Below are positions 1-6,390 of a stretch of 9,525 bases of DNA, piece by piece. How positions within the stretch are numbered: position 1 is the first letter of the stretch; every line of letters begins with the position of its first letter. A model generated the notes under the pieces. It was not told where the DNA came from, ran no database searches, and saw only the letters and a list, made by a program, of their open reading frames with translations. This DNA comes from Spirochaetaceae bacterium (GTDB taxonomy: Bacteria; Spirochaetota; Spirochaetia; Treponematales; Breznakiellaceae). The stretch covers positions 1-9,525 of the forward strand of contig JAIRSS010000151.1 in assembly GCA_031255315.1 (NCBI GenBank), written 5' to 3'. Position numbers and translations under genes: made by a program.

Positions 1-29
1 GGGGTAAAGTCCAGTTGCCCGTTGTTCCC

Positions 30-58
30 TTCGACAAGGTATCAAAATATGCTATACT
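30..58 (+). promoter_or_regulatory. Extended -10 promoter for the methyltransferase-TetR unit
   Basis: The -10 box TATACT lies at 53-58, preceded by TG at 50-51 (the extended -10 form, TGcTATACT). A -35-like TTCGAC at 30-35 is separated from it by 17 bases, the ideal spacing. Transcription would be expected to begin about seven bases after the -10 box, near 65, which is the A of the first ATG of the next gene. The box match is seen directly; promoter activity is inferred. Confidence 0.65.
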
Positions 59-64
59 AATCCT

Positions 65-1357
65 ATGGAATCTATGGTTGCCGCCGTAGCCCTCTGCGCT
101 GTGGGAGCGGAAAAAGTCGTGTTAAACGAAATACGGAAGTTGGGGCTTTCCGTGATAGACGGAGGCTATGGCCGGGTCAGGTTTACGGCCGGATTATCCG
201 GTCTGTACCGCGCTCTTATGGGGCTGCGGGCCGCCGACCGGGTTCTGCTGGAAACGGCCTTGTTCCCGGCGGGGGATTTTGACGCCCTTTTTGAGGGAAC
301 CCGGAACGTCCGGTGGGAAACGTACATTCCCCGGGGAATGGGGCTTACGGTAACCAAGGTCAGGACCAACCGATCCCGGCTTATGGCGGAAACCAGCATT
401 CAGGCGGTAGTTCACAAGGCCGCCGCCGGGAGGCTCTGTGAGCGCCGGCGCCTTGCCCGGTTGCCGGAGCTGGGAAAAAAGGCGGATCTGCGGGTTTACA
501 TTGAAAAGGACCAGGTTTCCCTGCTCCTGGATCTGTCGGGTCCGCCTCTATTTAAACGGGGCTACCGTGTTGAGGGGGGCGTCGCGCCTCTGCGGGAAAC
601 CACCGCCGCCGCCCTGCTGCTCCTGGCGAATTGGCGCCGGAAATATCCCCTCTGGGACCCCTTCTGCGGGTCGGGGACCATCGCTGTCGAGGCCGCCCTC
701 TATGCTTGGGACATGGCCCCTGGGGTGGGCCGGAGGTTCGCCTTACAGGATATGCTGTTCGCGGATCCGGCGGTTGAGCAAGCCGTCCGGGAAGAATTGC
801 TGGCCAGGGTCGATTTCAGCAGAACTACTCGTATTTATGGGAGCGACGCGGATGAACGGGCCCTTGCCGCCGCCAAGGCGAACCTTCAGCGGGCCTGTGA
901 TCTGGCCCAAGGCAAAACCGTTTCGTTGGAAAGGGGCCGCATCCAGAAACACCGGGAAGACGGCGAGGGTCTTCCGCTGCCCAGCGGCTCCTGGTTGCCG
1001 GATCTGCGAAGGGCCTCCCTGGAGGATGCGGGGAACGGCTGGCCGCCCGGCGGAGGAAAGCCCCGCAGCCGGTCCGCGTTCCCGGGGGAACAAGACGCGG
1101 AGAGGAAGCGAAAAGACGAACCTGAGGGATTCATCATAACCAACCCGCCCTACGGCGTACGGTTGGGAGATCCCGGCGCGGCGGAGGCGGTTTACCGGAA
1201 CATGGCGGAAGTACGCCGGAATTTTCCCGGATGGAAACTGGGGATCATTACCAGCCATCCGGGTTTTGAATCCCACTTTGGAAAGAAAGCAGACTCCTGT
1301 AAGGAAATTACCAATGGAGCGATCCGTTCATATTTTTATCAATACGAAACATTGTAG
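65..1357 (+). CDS. THUMP-domain class I SAM-dependent RNA methyltransferase (RlmL/YpsC-like)
   Basis: 430 residues, COG0116-like family, whose members N2-methylate guanine in 23S rRNA; it would act on rRNA in the cytoplasm. The N-terminal half (about 1-160) fits the ferredoxin-like plus THUMP region. The family signature FKRGYR is at 163-168, followed by PLRETTAAALL at 175-185. SAM-binding motif I DPFCGSGT is at 198-205, an acidic GSDAD at 259-263 fits motif II, and the catalytic NPPYG is at 360-364. Residues about 296-354, between motif II and NPPYG, are an Arg/Gly/Pro/Ser-rich hydrophilic stretch that is longer than usual, which explains a length above the roughly 380 residues typical of the YpsC group. 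The start is either ATG 65 or ATG 74; only weak GGA at 67-69 precedes the second, and the promoter places the transcript start at about 65. The exact target base cannot be read from sequence. It is followed 11 bases later by a TetR gene. Confidence 0.9.
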   Translation: MESMVAAVALCAVGAEKVVLNEIRKLGLSVIDGGYGRVRFTAGLSGLYRALMGLRAADRVLLETALFPAGDFDALFEGTRNVRWETYIPRGMGLTVTKVRTNRSRLMAETSIQAVVHKAAAGRLCERRRLARLPELGKKADLRVYIEKDQVSLLLDLSGPPLFKRGYRVEGGVAPLRETTAAALLLLANWRRKYPLWDPFCGSGTIAVEAALYAWDMAPGVGRRFALQDMLFADPAVEQAVREELLARVDFSRTTRIYGSDADERALAAAKANLQRACDLAQGKTVSLERGRIQKHREDGEGLPLPSGSWLPDLRRASLEDAGNGWPPGGGKPRSRSAFPGEQDAERKRKDEPEGFIITNPPYGVRLGDPGAAEAVYRNMAEVRRNFPGWKLGIITSHPGFESHFGKKADSCKEITNGAIRSYFYQYETL

Positions 1358-1368
1358 GAGCGGCGGTT

Positions 1369-1968
1369 GTGTCCATTGTAGTAGAGCATGAAAAAAGGCA
1401 GCGGGAAATTCTGGAGAAGGCCCTGGATGTTTTTATAGACGAGGGCTATGAAAACGCGACGTTTCAAAAGATCGCCGACCGTTGCGCTATTACCAGGACG
1501 ACCTTATATACCTATTTCAAAAACAAGCGGGAGATTTTCAATTATTCGATCAAGCAGCTTTTAGGAAAGGTGGAAAAAGACATTCTCTCCGTTAAAGAAA
1601 ACCGGGAACTCACGTGCGCGGAAAAAATCACCAGAATTTTGCTGGTCATCCTTGAACGCCTGGAGGAAAGCCGCCGTCTTTTATCGGTAATCCTGAATTT
1701 CCTGCTTAACCTGCCTAAAAACGATGCCTGCCCGGACAACCAGGTCAGGCGGCGTACTGTGCGGCTGCGCCATATCCTGGCGACTATGGTGATCGAGGGG
1801 ATTCGGGCGGGGGAAATCGATCCGCTCAATGTCCGCGCGGCGGACGATCTGTTATATGGAATAATCGAAGCCGCCATATTCCGTTTGGTAGTGCTTAAAC
1901 GTACATCCGTGGGAGAACTGAAGCATTCGGTTGCCTTGGCGGTAGGGCGGCTCAGATCGCCGCTGTAA
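1369..1968 (+). CDS. TetR/AcrR-family transcriptional regulator
   Basis: 199 residues, the usual length for a TetR-type dimeric repressor. The N-terminal DNA-binding domain is clear: residues 10-26 form the first helix, and the helix-turn-helix spans about 31-57, with the recognition-helix signature TRTTLYTYFKNK at 42-53. The C-terminal ligand/dimer domain (about 65-199) is helical and unassigned, as is usual because this half diverges. The start is GTG at 1369, supported by AGGAG at 1356-1360 with an 8-base gap; the next Met is residue 140, so an ATG start is not possible. The Shine-Dalgarno overlaps the TAG stop of the methyltransferase, so the two genes are probably co-transcribed and translationally linked. 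Its target is unknown. The convergent ATPase/rnf operon and its own promoter are the nearest candidates, but no operator was proven. Confidence 0.93.
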   Translation: MSIVVEHEKRQREILEKALDVFIDEGYENATFQKIADRCAITRTTLYTYFKNKREIFNYSIKQLLGKVEKDILSVKENRELTCAEKITRILLVILERLEESRRLLSVILNFLLNLPKNDACPDNQVRRRTVRLRHILATMVIEGIRAGEIDPLNVRAADDLLYGIIEAAIFRLVVLKRTSVGELKHSVALAVGRLRSPL

Positions 1969-2060
1969 GAACCTCATGCTGCTAGGAAGCCGGCGGTTCA
2001 ACACGCCTTATTTTCTCATGTTGCGGTAGTGCGGATGGAGGGGTGGAGCGGGATGGGGCC
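1969..2060. other. Convergent intergenic gap, no clear terminator
   Basis: This 92-base gap separates the ends of two convergent genes. I see no GC-rich hairpin followed by a T tract on either strand, so transcripts from the two sides may overlap or end by Rho or in the flanking genes. Nothing else was recognised here. Confidence 0.6.
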
Positions 2061-3572
2061 TTACTCCCAGGGAAACCGCGGCCCGGATGCGCCGCTTTTT
2101 TCACCGGCAAGCCAGTCCACGTACTGCACCGCCGTCCGGGGGGATCTGCCGTTGAACCACTTTTCCCAGCGGAGGGCGTTTTCCCGGAAACGGGTCCTGC
2201 ATTCCCCTCCAAGAGCGGGGAGAGGGTCAGGCAGGACGCCCCGGCGGCGGGCGATATGTTCGGCAATACGCAGGTATTCTTCCTGCCCGGGAGTGGTAAA
2301 CACCACCGTAACGCCGAAGCGGTCCGCCAGGGAGAACTGCTCCTGCATGGTGTCGAAGGCCCGGACATCCCCGGTAGAAACGGACTCGGCGGCCTGGGCG
2401 GTGGTTGGCCGGTCGGCAAGCTGTTCTTTCACCAGGTGGCGGCGGTTGCTGGTGGCGTAAATCACCACGTTAGGCGGCCTGGATTCGAGCCCCCCTTCCA
2501 ACATGGCTTTAATGTTCATGAACGAGTCGTCGGCGGATTCAAAAGACAGATCGTCAATAAACACGATAAAACGCCGGGAACGGCGGCTTGCCAGCGTTTC
2601 CAGTACCTCCGAAAACTCAGCCAGATCCGATTTGTTAATCTCGATCAGTTTAAGGCCCCGTCCGGAGTATTCGTTGCATACCGCCTTGATAGTGGCGGAT
2701 TTACCGGTTCCCCGGTCCCCATAGAGGAGCAGGTTGTTGGCGTTTCTCCCTTCTAAAAACCTGATGGTGTTTGCCGCCACCACGGACCGCTGATCTTCAT
2801 AGCCGTAAAAATCGGCGATGGCAACCGGATCGGGATTGCGAACCGGCAGCAAAAAAAGCGAAAGCGGACGGGCTCCCCCGCCCCCCGGGGCAAAATCAAC
2901 CGGGGCGTGAGGACGGGAAAAATCCGAAAAAATGGAAGCCGAGGCCCAGATAAAAAAATCATACTGTCCAAGAATACCCGCGCCTTTTATCCGCAGATGT
3001 TCCGTTACGGCCGGCAGGGCGGCCCCCCAGTTTGCATTTTCCGGAAAGAGTTTGAGGATAAGATCGGAATATTCGCCCCGGGATTTTTTCCCTTCGGCAG
3101 CCCAAAGAACGCGGGATTCTTCTTCAATGTTTCCGGCGATCTGGTCAAGGCCGTTCTTCCGGAGAATTTCCGCGATGTGAAAGCCCAAACTATGAATCTC
3201 GAACGAAGCGATGCGCCCAAGCCGGGAAAGATCGGTCTTGGCCAGGGAACAGAGTATTGCCGGTGGATTTTCCTGATTTTCCGCAGCCCGGGTATAGGGA
3301 TTATCATCGCCGAGGGTTAAATGTCCCAGCGTAATATAGAATGAATAATCCCGCTGGGTTTGAACAAATGCGGTTATAAACGCGGCCCAATCCTCAACAA
3401 TTTCCAGGTAGGTGTCGGGGATGCCGTACATGAGGTCTTCATTTCTTTCTTCCGAAAGATCATCCAACACTTCCCGCAAGGCGCCAAGAAGCGGATGTTC
3501 CTTCAGCGAGGAGAAAAGAGAAAGCCCAATGATGTCGCCTAAGGTTGCATAAATCCTGTCGGTTATATTCAT
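2061..3572 (-). CDS. DUF815-type AAA ATPase coupled to the rnf operon
   Basis: 503 residues. The AAA module occupies the C-terminal part: Walker A GDRGTGKS at 285-292 (preceded by NLLLYG), Walker B FIVFIDD at 335-341 with acidic pair D340/D341, and a sensor-1-like YATSN at 372-376. A conserved segment SLADRFG at 414-420 fits the DUF815 (PF05673) family. The N-terminal ~240 residues are helical and not recognised, apart from a Gly/Ala/Pro linker at about 228-235; no membrane segment is evident. The biochemical role of DUF815 proteins is not established; by fold it is an ATP-driven remodelling enzyme. The start ATG overlaps the TGA of rnfB by four bases (ATGA at 3569-3572) and the Shine-Dalgarno is weak, so translation likely depends on ribosomes finishing rnfB. 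This position suggests, but does not prove, a job in assembly or maintenance of the Rnf complex. Confidence 0.9.
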   Translation of the reverse strand: MNITDRIYATLGDIIGLSLFSSLKEHPLLGALREVLDDLSEERNEDLMYGIPDTYLEIVEDWAAFITAFVQTQRDYSFYITLGHLTLGDDNPYTRAAENQENPPAILCSLAKTDLSRLGRIASFEIHSLGFHIAEILRKNGLDQIAGNIEEESRVLWAAEGKKSRGEYSDLILKLFPENANWGAALPAVTEHLRIKGAGILGQYDFFIWASASIFSDFSRPHAPVDFAPGGGGARPLSLFLLPVRNPDPVAIADFYGYEDQRSVVAANTIRFLEGRNANNLLLYGDRGTGKSATIKAVCNEYSGRGLKLIEINKSDLAEFSEVLETLASRRSRRFIVFIDDLSFESADDSFMNIKAMLEGGLESRPPNVVIYATSNRRHLVKEQLADRPTTAQAAESVSTGDVRAFDTMQEQFSLADRFGVTVVFTTPGQEEYLRIAEHIARRRGVLPDPLPALGGECRTRFRENALRWEKWFNGRSPRTAVQYVDWLAGEKSGASGPRFPWE

Positions 3573-4381
3573 ACCGCCTGGGCGTCCCGCAGCAGATTAA
3601 ATACCTTAGTCGGACATTTTGAAACGCAGGTTCCGCACGAATCGCACTTGCCGTAATCGACAAGGGGAATTCCATTATCCATAACAATACACTGCCGCGG
3701 ACAGTTTTTCACACAGAGTCCGCACTTAATGCACCCCGCCTTGCAGGTCTTCATCACCATGGCCCTGACAGGATTCCGGTTGGAACAAAACACAAGCGAT
3801 CCCTCTTGATCCCGGGGGACCGCGCGGAGTACGCCCTGAGGACATTCGCCGGTGCAGATTTTACACCCCGTACATTTGGTTTTATCAATCCGGGGCAGCC
3901 CGTTCTCCCCAATGCTGAGGGCGCCGAATTTACAGACCGCCGCGCAGTCCCCAAAGCCCAGGCAGCCCCAGGCGCAGAGCTTGGTTCCCCCGGCGGAGAG
4001 TTTGGCCCCCCGGCAGGTCCTTACGCCGGTATATTCGCCTTTTTCCGGCGCCCGGTCCTTTGATCCCCGGCAGGCCAGAACCGCCACTACCGGAACAACC
4101 TCAGCGTCCCCGCCGACGAGGGCTGCAAGCCGCTTCGCTGCCGCCGGCCCGCCAACGGAACACCCGGCGATTCCCGCTTCCCCTTTGGCCACCGCCGAAG
4201 CATAGGCGTCGCAGCCCGGATACCCGCAGGCCCCGCAGTTAGCCCCCGGCAGGGCTTCCCGAATTTGACCCGCCAGCGGGTCCTGAGTTACGGCGAAAAC
4301 CTGCCGGAAAAACCCAAGAGCCGTCCCCAATACAAAAGCCAGTACCGCCGCAAAAACAGCGGTTATCAATACGATACTCAT
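3569..4381 (-). CDS. rnfB: Rnf complex subunit B, polyferredoxin
   Basis: 270 residues; the ferredoxin-facing electron carrier of the Rnf complex. Residues 1-26 form one membrane anchor. Next comes the RnfB-type 4Fe-4S domain, CGACGYPGC (Cys49, 52, 57) with Cys74. Then a ferredoxin-like series: Cys136/140/146/150, Cys170/173/176/180 (CTGCKICTGEC), Cys217/220/223/227 (CIKCGLCVKNC) and Cys246/249/252/256 (CDSCGTCVSKC). This could hold up to five [4Fe-4S] clusters, as in the multi-cluster clostridial-type RnfB rather than the shorter proteobacterial form. Extra cysteines are at 104, 123, 199, 213 and 231. The start is supported by AAGGA at 4389-4393, seven bases upstream. It is separated from rnfA by a repeat element and overlaps the ATPase gene downstream by ATGA. 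Confidence 0.97.
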   Translation of the reverse strand: MSIVLITAVFAAVLAFVLGTALGFFRQVFAVTQDPLAGQIREALPGANCGACGYPGCDAYASAVAKGEAGIAGCSVGGPAAAKRLAALVGGDAEVVPVVAVLACRGSKDRAPEKGEYTGVRTCRGAKLSAGGTKLCAWGCLGFGDCAAVCKFGALSIGENGLPRIDKTKCTGCKICTGECPQGVLRAVPRDQEGSLVFCSNRNPVRAMVMKTCKAGCIKCGLCVKNCPRQCIVMDNGIPLVDYGKCDSCGTCVSKCPTKVFNLLRDAQAV

Positions 4382-4405
4382 CGCACATTCCTTCTATAAA
4401 TTGAG

Positions 4406-4436
4406 GCTGTTCCAAAAACTTCAGGTTCGGAACAGC
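4406..4436. repeat. Left-end stem-loop of the MITE-like element
   Basis: An 8-bp inverted repeat: GCTGTTCC at 4406-4413 pairs with GGAACAGC at 4429-4436 across a 15-base loop. It uses the terminal repeat of the element, so it may be part of the same end structure. Confidence 0.5.
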
Positions 4437-4443
4437 AGCCATT

Positions 4444-4499
4444 AAAAAACGCAGTTTTGCCGAACTTTTGGTCCGCAGGCTTCAGCCTGAAAAACCGCG
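4444..4499 (-). terminator. Terminator-like hairpin between rnfA and rnfB
   Basis: In the direction of rnf transcription, positions 4499-4491 (CGCGGTTTT) pair with 4458-4450 (AAAACTGCG) apart from one mismatch, and six T residues follow at 4449-4444. The loop contains a nested 6-bp hairpin CAGGCT/AGCCTG at 4476-4489. This has the shape of an intrinsic terminator or attenuator, but the stem is only partly GC-rich and the loop is long, so leaky termination is more likely than a full stop. Confidence 0.4.
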
Positions 4500-4500
4500 A

Positions 4501-4554
4501 GAGTCTGTTCCAAAACCACGGGCGTTTAGCGCGCAACCGTTTTGGAACAGACTC
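4501..4554. repeat. Perfect 16-bp inverted repeat downstream of rnfA
   Basis: GAGTCTGTTCCAAAAC at 4501-4516 is the exact reverse complement of 4539-4554, with a 22-base loop. It lies 11 bases after the rnfA stop. No T tract directly follows it, so by itself it looks more like an element end or an mRNA-stabilising hairpin than a terminator. Confidence 0.85.
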
Positions 4555-4565
4555 ATTTCGCCAAC

Positions 4566-5141
4566 CTATTTCACTAACCCGGAGAACCCCATAAACGCCA
4601 CGGACAGGAGCGCCGCCGTAACAAATAGTATGGGCGTTCCGTTAAGAAACGTGGGAATGGGGCTGGTCCTGATCCGCTTCCGTATGCCCGCCAGCAAAAG
4701 GAGGGACAGCAGGAAGCCCAAGGCAACGCCGGCGGCGTAGACCAGGGATTCCACGAAATTATACCCGTTGGAAATCGCGTCCAGGGTTACCGCCAGGATA
4801 GCGCAGTTCGTGGTAATCAGGGCAAGGTAGATGCCCATAGACCCGTAAAGCGCCGGGGCTGATTTTTTCAGGTAAAATTCTACCAGTTGGACCAGGCTGG
4901 CGATAACCAGAATAAAGACCAGCAGTTTAAGAAAATCCAGACCCAGAGGCTCCAGAATAAACCGGTAAATCGGCCAGGTAACGCAGGTCGCTAAGACCGT
5001 AACAAAGGTTACGGCCAGACCCATGCCTATGGACTTATCCTCGCTGGTACTCATGCCAATAAACGGGCAGAGGGCGAGGAACCGCATAAGCACCACATTA
5101 TCAATTAAAAAAGCGGCGATAAAAATTTTAAAAAGATTCAT
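4566..5141 (-). CDS. rnfA: Rnf complex subunit A, integral membrane core
   Basis: 191 residues, the normal length of RnfA. The protein is almost wholly hydrophobic, with six predicted membrane segments (roughly 3-22, 38-58, 66-90, 99-119, 127-150, 166-188). The two family cysteines that bind iron between RnfA and RnfE in the middle of the membrane are present: Cys25 in LALCPFIG and Cys113 in TTNCAIL. RnfA is the inverted-topology partner of RnfE, and together they pass electrons across the membrane. The start ATG at 5141 is backed by GGAGG at 5149-5153, seven bases upstream, and overlaps the rnfE stop as ATGA. Downstream the usual tight packing is broken by the 184-base gap holding the repeat element. 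Confidence 0.97.
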   Translation of the reverse strand: MNLFKIFIAAFLIDNVVLMRFLALCPFIGMSTSEDKSIGMGLAVTFVTVLATCVTWPIYRFILEPLGLDFLKLLVFILVIASLVQLVEFYLKKSAPALYGSMGIYLALITTNCAILAVTLDAISNGYNFVESLVYAAGVALGFLLSLLLLAGIRKRIRTSPIPTFLNGTPILFVTAALLSVAFMGFSGLVK

Positions 5142-5797
5142 GCCCGGTCCTCCGCAACGGCCCGGTCTTCGGAACCCGCAGCCGCGGCGGCGGGCCGTGT
5201 AAGCCGGGATTTAATAAAGAAATTGAGAGAAATGAACAGGGAAAACACGAAGAAACCCCCGGGAGGCAGAATGAAAAACAAGATGGGCTGGTAGCTGTCC
5301 GGCAATACCGGGAAGTTCAGGATAGTCCCGCTCCCCAGGAGCTCCCGTACCAGGGCAATCGCGGTCAAGACCCAGGTGTACCCCAGCCCCATGCCCAGGG
5401 CGTCGAAGATCACGTTGATCGGGGGCTGTTTGGAGGCGAAACCCTCAACCCTGCCCATGATGATGCAGTTGACCACGATAAGGGGGATAAAGACCCCCAT
5501 AGCTTGAGACAGGTCCGGAAACCATGCCCGCAGCACATAATCAATTACCGTCGTGAACGCGGCGATGATGATGATGAACACGGGAATACGCACCGATTCG
5601 GGGATGAGTTTGCGGAACGCGCTGATAACCAGTTCCGACATGAGGAGGACGAAGGTCATAGAGATCCCCATCCCTATACCGTTAGCCACTGCGGTGGTAA
5701 CCGCCAGAGACGAACACAGGCCTATCATCAGCATCAGCAGAGGGTTTTCCCTGATTATGCCGTTTGTAAATATCGCAAACAATTGCCGGCTTTTCAT
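5138..5797 (-). CDS. rnfE: Rnf complex subunit E, integral membrane core
   Basis: 219 residues with about six membrane segments (roughly 18-37, 41-60, 71-88, 99-116, 128-150, 171-194). Iron-ligand cysteines are Cys28 in MIGLCSSLAV and Cys111 in VVNCIIMGR, the counterparts of RnfA Cys25 and Cys113; the following GRVEGFASK is also typical of RnfE. A short Ala/Arg/Asp-rich hydrophilic tail ends the protein. I chose ATG 5797 because GGGAGG lies six bases upstream at 5804-5809 and because this start overlaps the rnfG stop as ATGA; a start at 5824 would add nine residues with no support. It is translationally coupled to rnfG before it and rnfA after it. Confidence 0.96.
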   Translation of the reverse strand: MKSRQLFAIFTNGIIRENPLLMLMIGLCSSLAVTTAVANGIGMGISMTFVLLMSELVISAFRKLIPESVRIPVFIIIIAAFTTVIDYVLRAWFPDLSQAMGVFIPLIVVNCIIMGRVEGFASKQPPINVIFDALGMGLGYTWVLTAIALVRELLGSGTILNFPVLPDSYQPILFFILPPGGFFVFSLFISLNFFIKSRLTRPAAAAAGSEDRAVAEDRA

Positions 5798-6390
5798 TGT
5801 ATGCCTCCCTGGACATTCATCCACGCGGCTGCGGCGGTTCCCGACGCTTTGACCACCGACGCCACCGCCCGGCTTGTAATCGTAGACGCGGTTACGGCCG
5901 CCACATCTTCCTTCGCTTCAAAGGGATCGCTTACCGGCTTTCCCGCAAACTGGCCGTAGAAGGTAAGCTTCGCGGTTTTATCCACATAATACGAGGGCGA
6001 GGCGGCGTTGGCCCCCAAGCCCGGCGTATCTTGGTGTTCAAGGATTTTAACCCCTGTAATCCTGCCGTCCGATCCAACGCCTACCAGTACTGTAATGAGG
6101 CCGCCATAGCTGGGCCCTGAAGCCCGGATAGCCGTTCCCAGCAGGGCGTCCCCCTGCTTTATCGCGTACTGGCTGCCAAAACTCACTGTATCGTACGGAC
6201 TGGGGATCTCCCCGGTAATGTCCGAAAACGCGTCGGCACTGGGGAACAGGTCTTTGAGAGCCGTTTCCAGATCCGCCTGGGACCGTTGGGCGATGATTTC
6301 TTCCGTAATCTTGTACACCAGGGCCAATCCGACGCAAGCCGCCGTAGCGAAACACGCCAGAATTACGCCCAATTTCAACATATCTTTCAT
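5794..6390 (-). CDS. rnfG: Rnf complex subunit G, flavinylated
   Basis: 198 residues. One N-terminal membrane helix (about 6-26) anchors an FMN-binding domain on the outer face. The family motif EHQDTPGLGAN is at 118-128. The covalent flavin site is TASTITS at 167-173, with Thr170 as the expected phosphoester-linked FMN acceptor; the canonical motif reads SGATxTS, so the Gly and Ala positions are Ala and Ser here. Attachment would require an ApbE flavin transferase, which is not in this window. The start ATG 6390 is chosen over an upstream ATG at 6504 because GGAGG at 6398-6402 sits seven bases before it and it overlaps the rnfD stop as ATGA. The longer version would add a basic 38-residue leader lying inside rnfD. 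Confidence 0.95.
   Translation of the reverse strand: MKDMLKLGVILACFATAACVGLALVYKITEEIIAQRSQADLETALKDLFPSADAFSDITGEIPSPYDTVSFGSQYAIKQGDALLGTAIRASGPSYGGLITVLVGVGSDGRITGVKILEHQDTPGLGANAASPSYYVDKTAKLTFYGQFAGKPVSDPFEAKEDVAAVTASTITSRAVASVVKASGTAAAAWMNVQGGIQ

Larger units (their letters stand above)
4403..4554. mobile_element. MITE-like element inserted between rnfA and rnfB
   Basis: This 152-bp non-coding segment is bounded by near-perfect terminal inverted repeats. The left end is GAGGCTGTTCCAAAA at 4403-4417; the right end at 4540-4554 is the reverse complement of GAGTCTGTTCCAAAA (14 of 15 positions agree). A further direct copy of the repeat lies inside at 4501-4515. ATT flanks both sides (4400-4402 and 4555-4557), a possible 3-bp target duplication, although three bases can match by chance. 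There is no room for a transposase, as expected for a miniature inverted-repeat element moved in trans. Removing the element and one ATT would leave a 29-base rnfA-rnfB spacer, normal for this operon. The repeats are seen directly; mobility is inferred and needs other genomic copies. Confidence 0.6.

Noticed and set aside
1969..2060. Bidirectional terminator between the TetR and ATPase genes
   Set aside because: No stem of useful length followed by a T run could be found on either strand.
2043..2756. 237-residue open frame on the plus strand opposite the ATPase gene
   Set aside because: Mirror of the DUF815 ATPase coding sequence, low-quality composition, no family features.
5798..5824. RnfE start at ATG 5824
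   Set aside because: ATG 5797 has GGGAGG six bases upstream and a stop-start overlap with rnfG; the extra nine residues are not RnfE-like.
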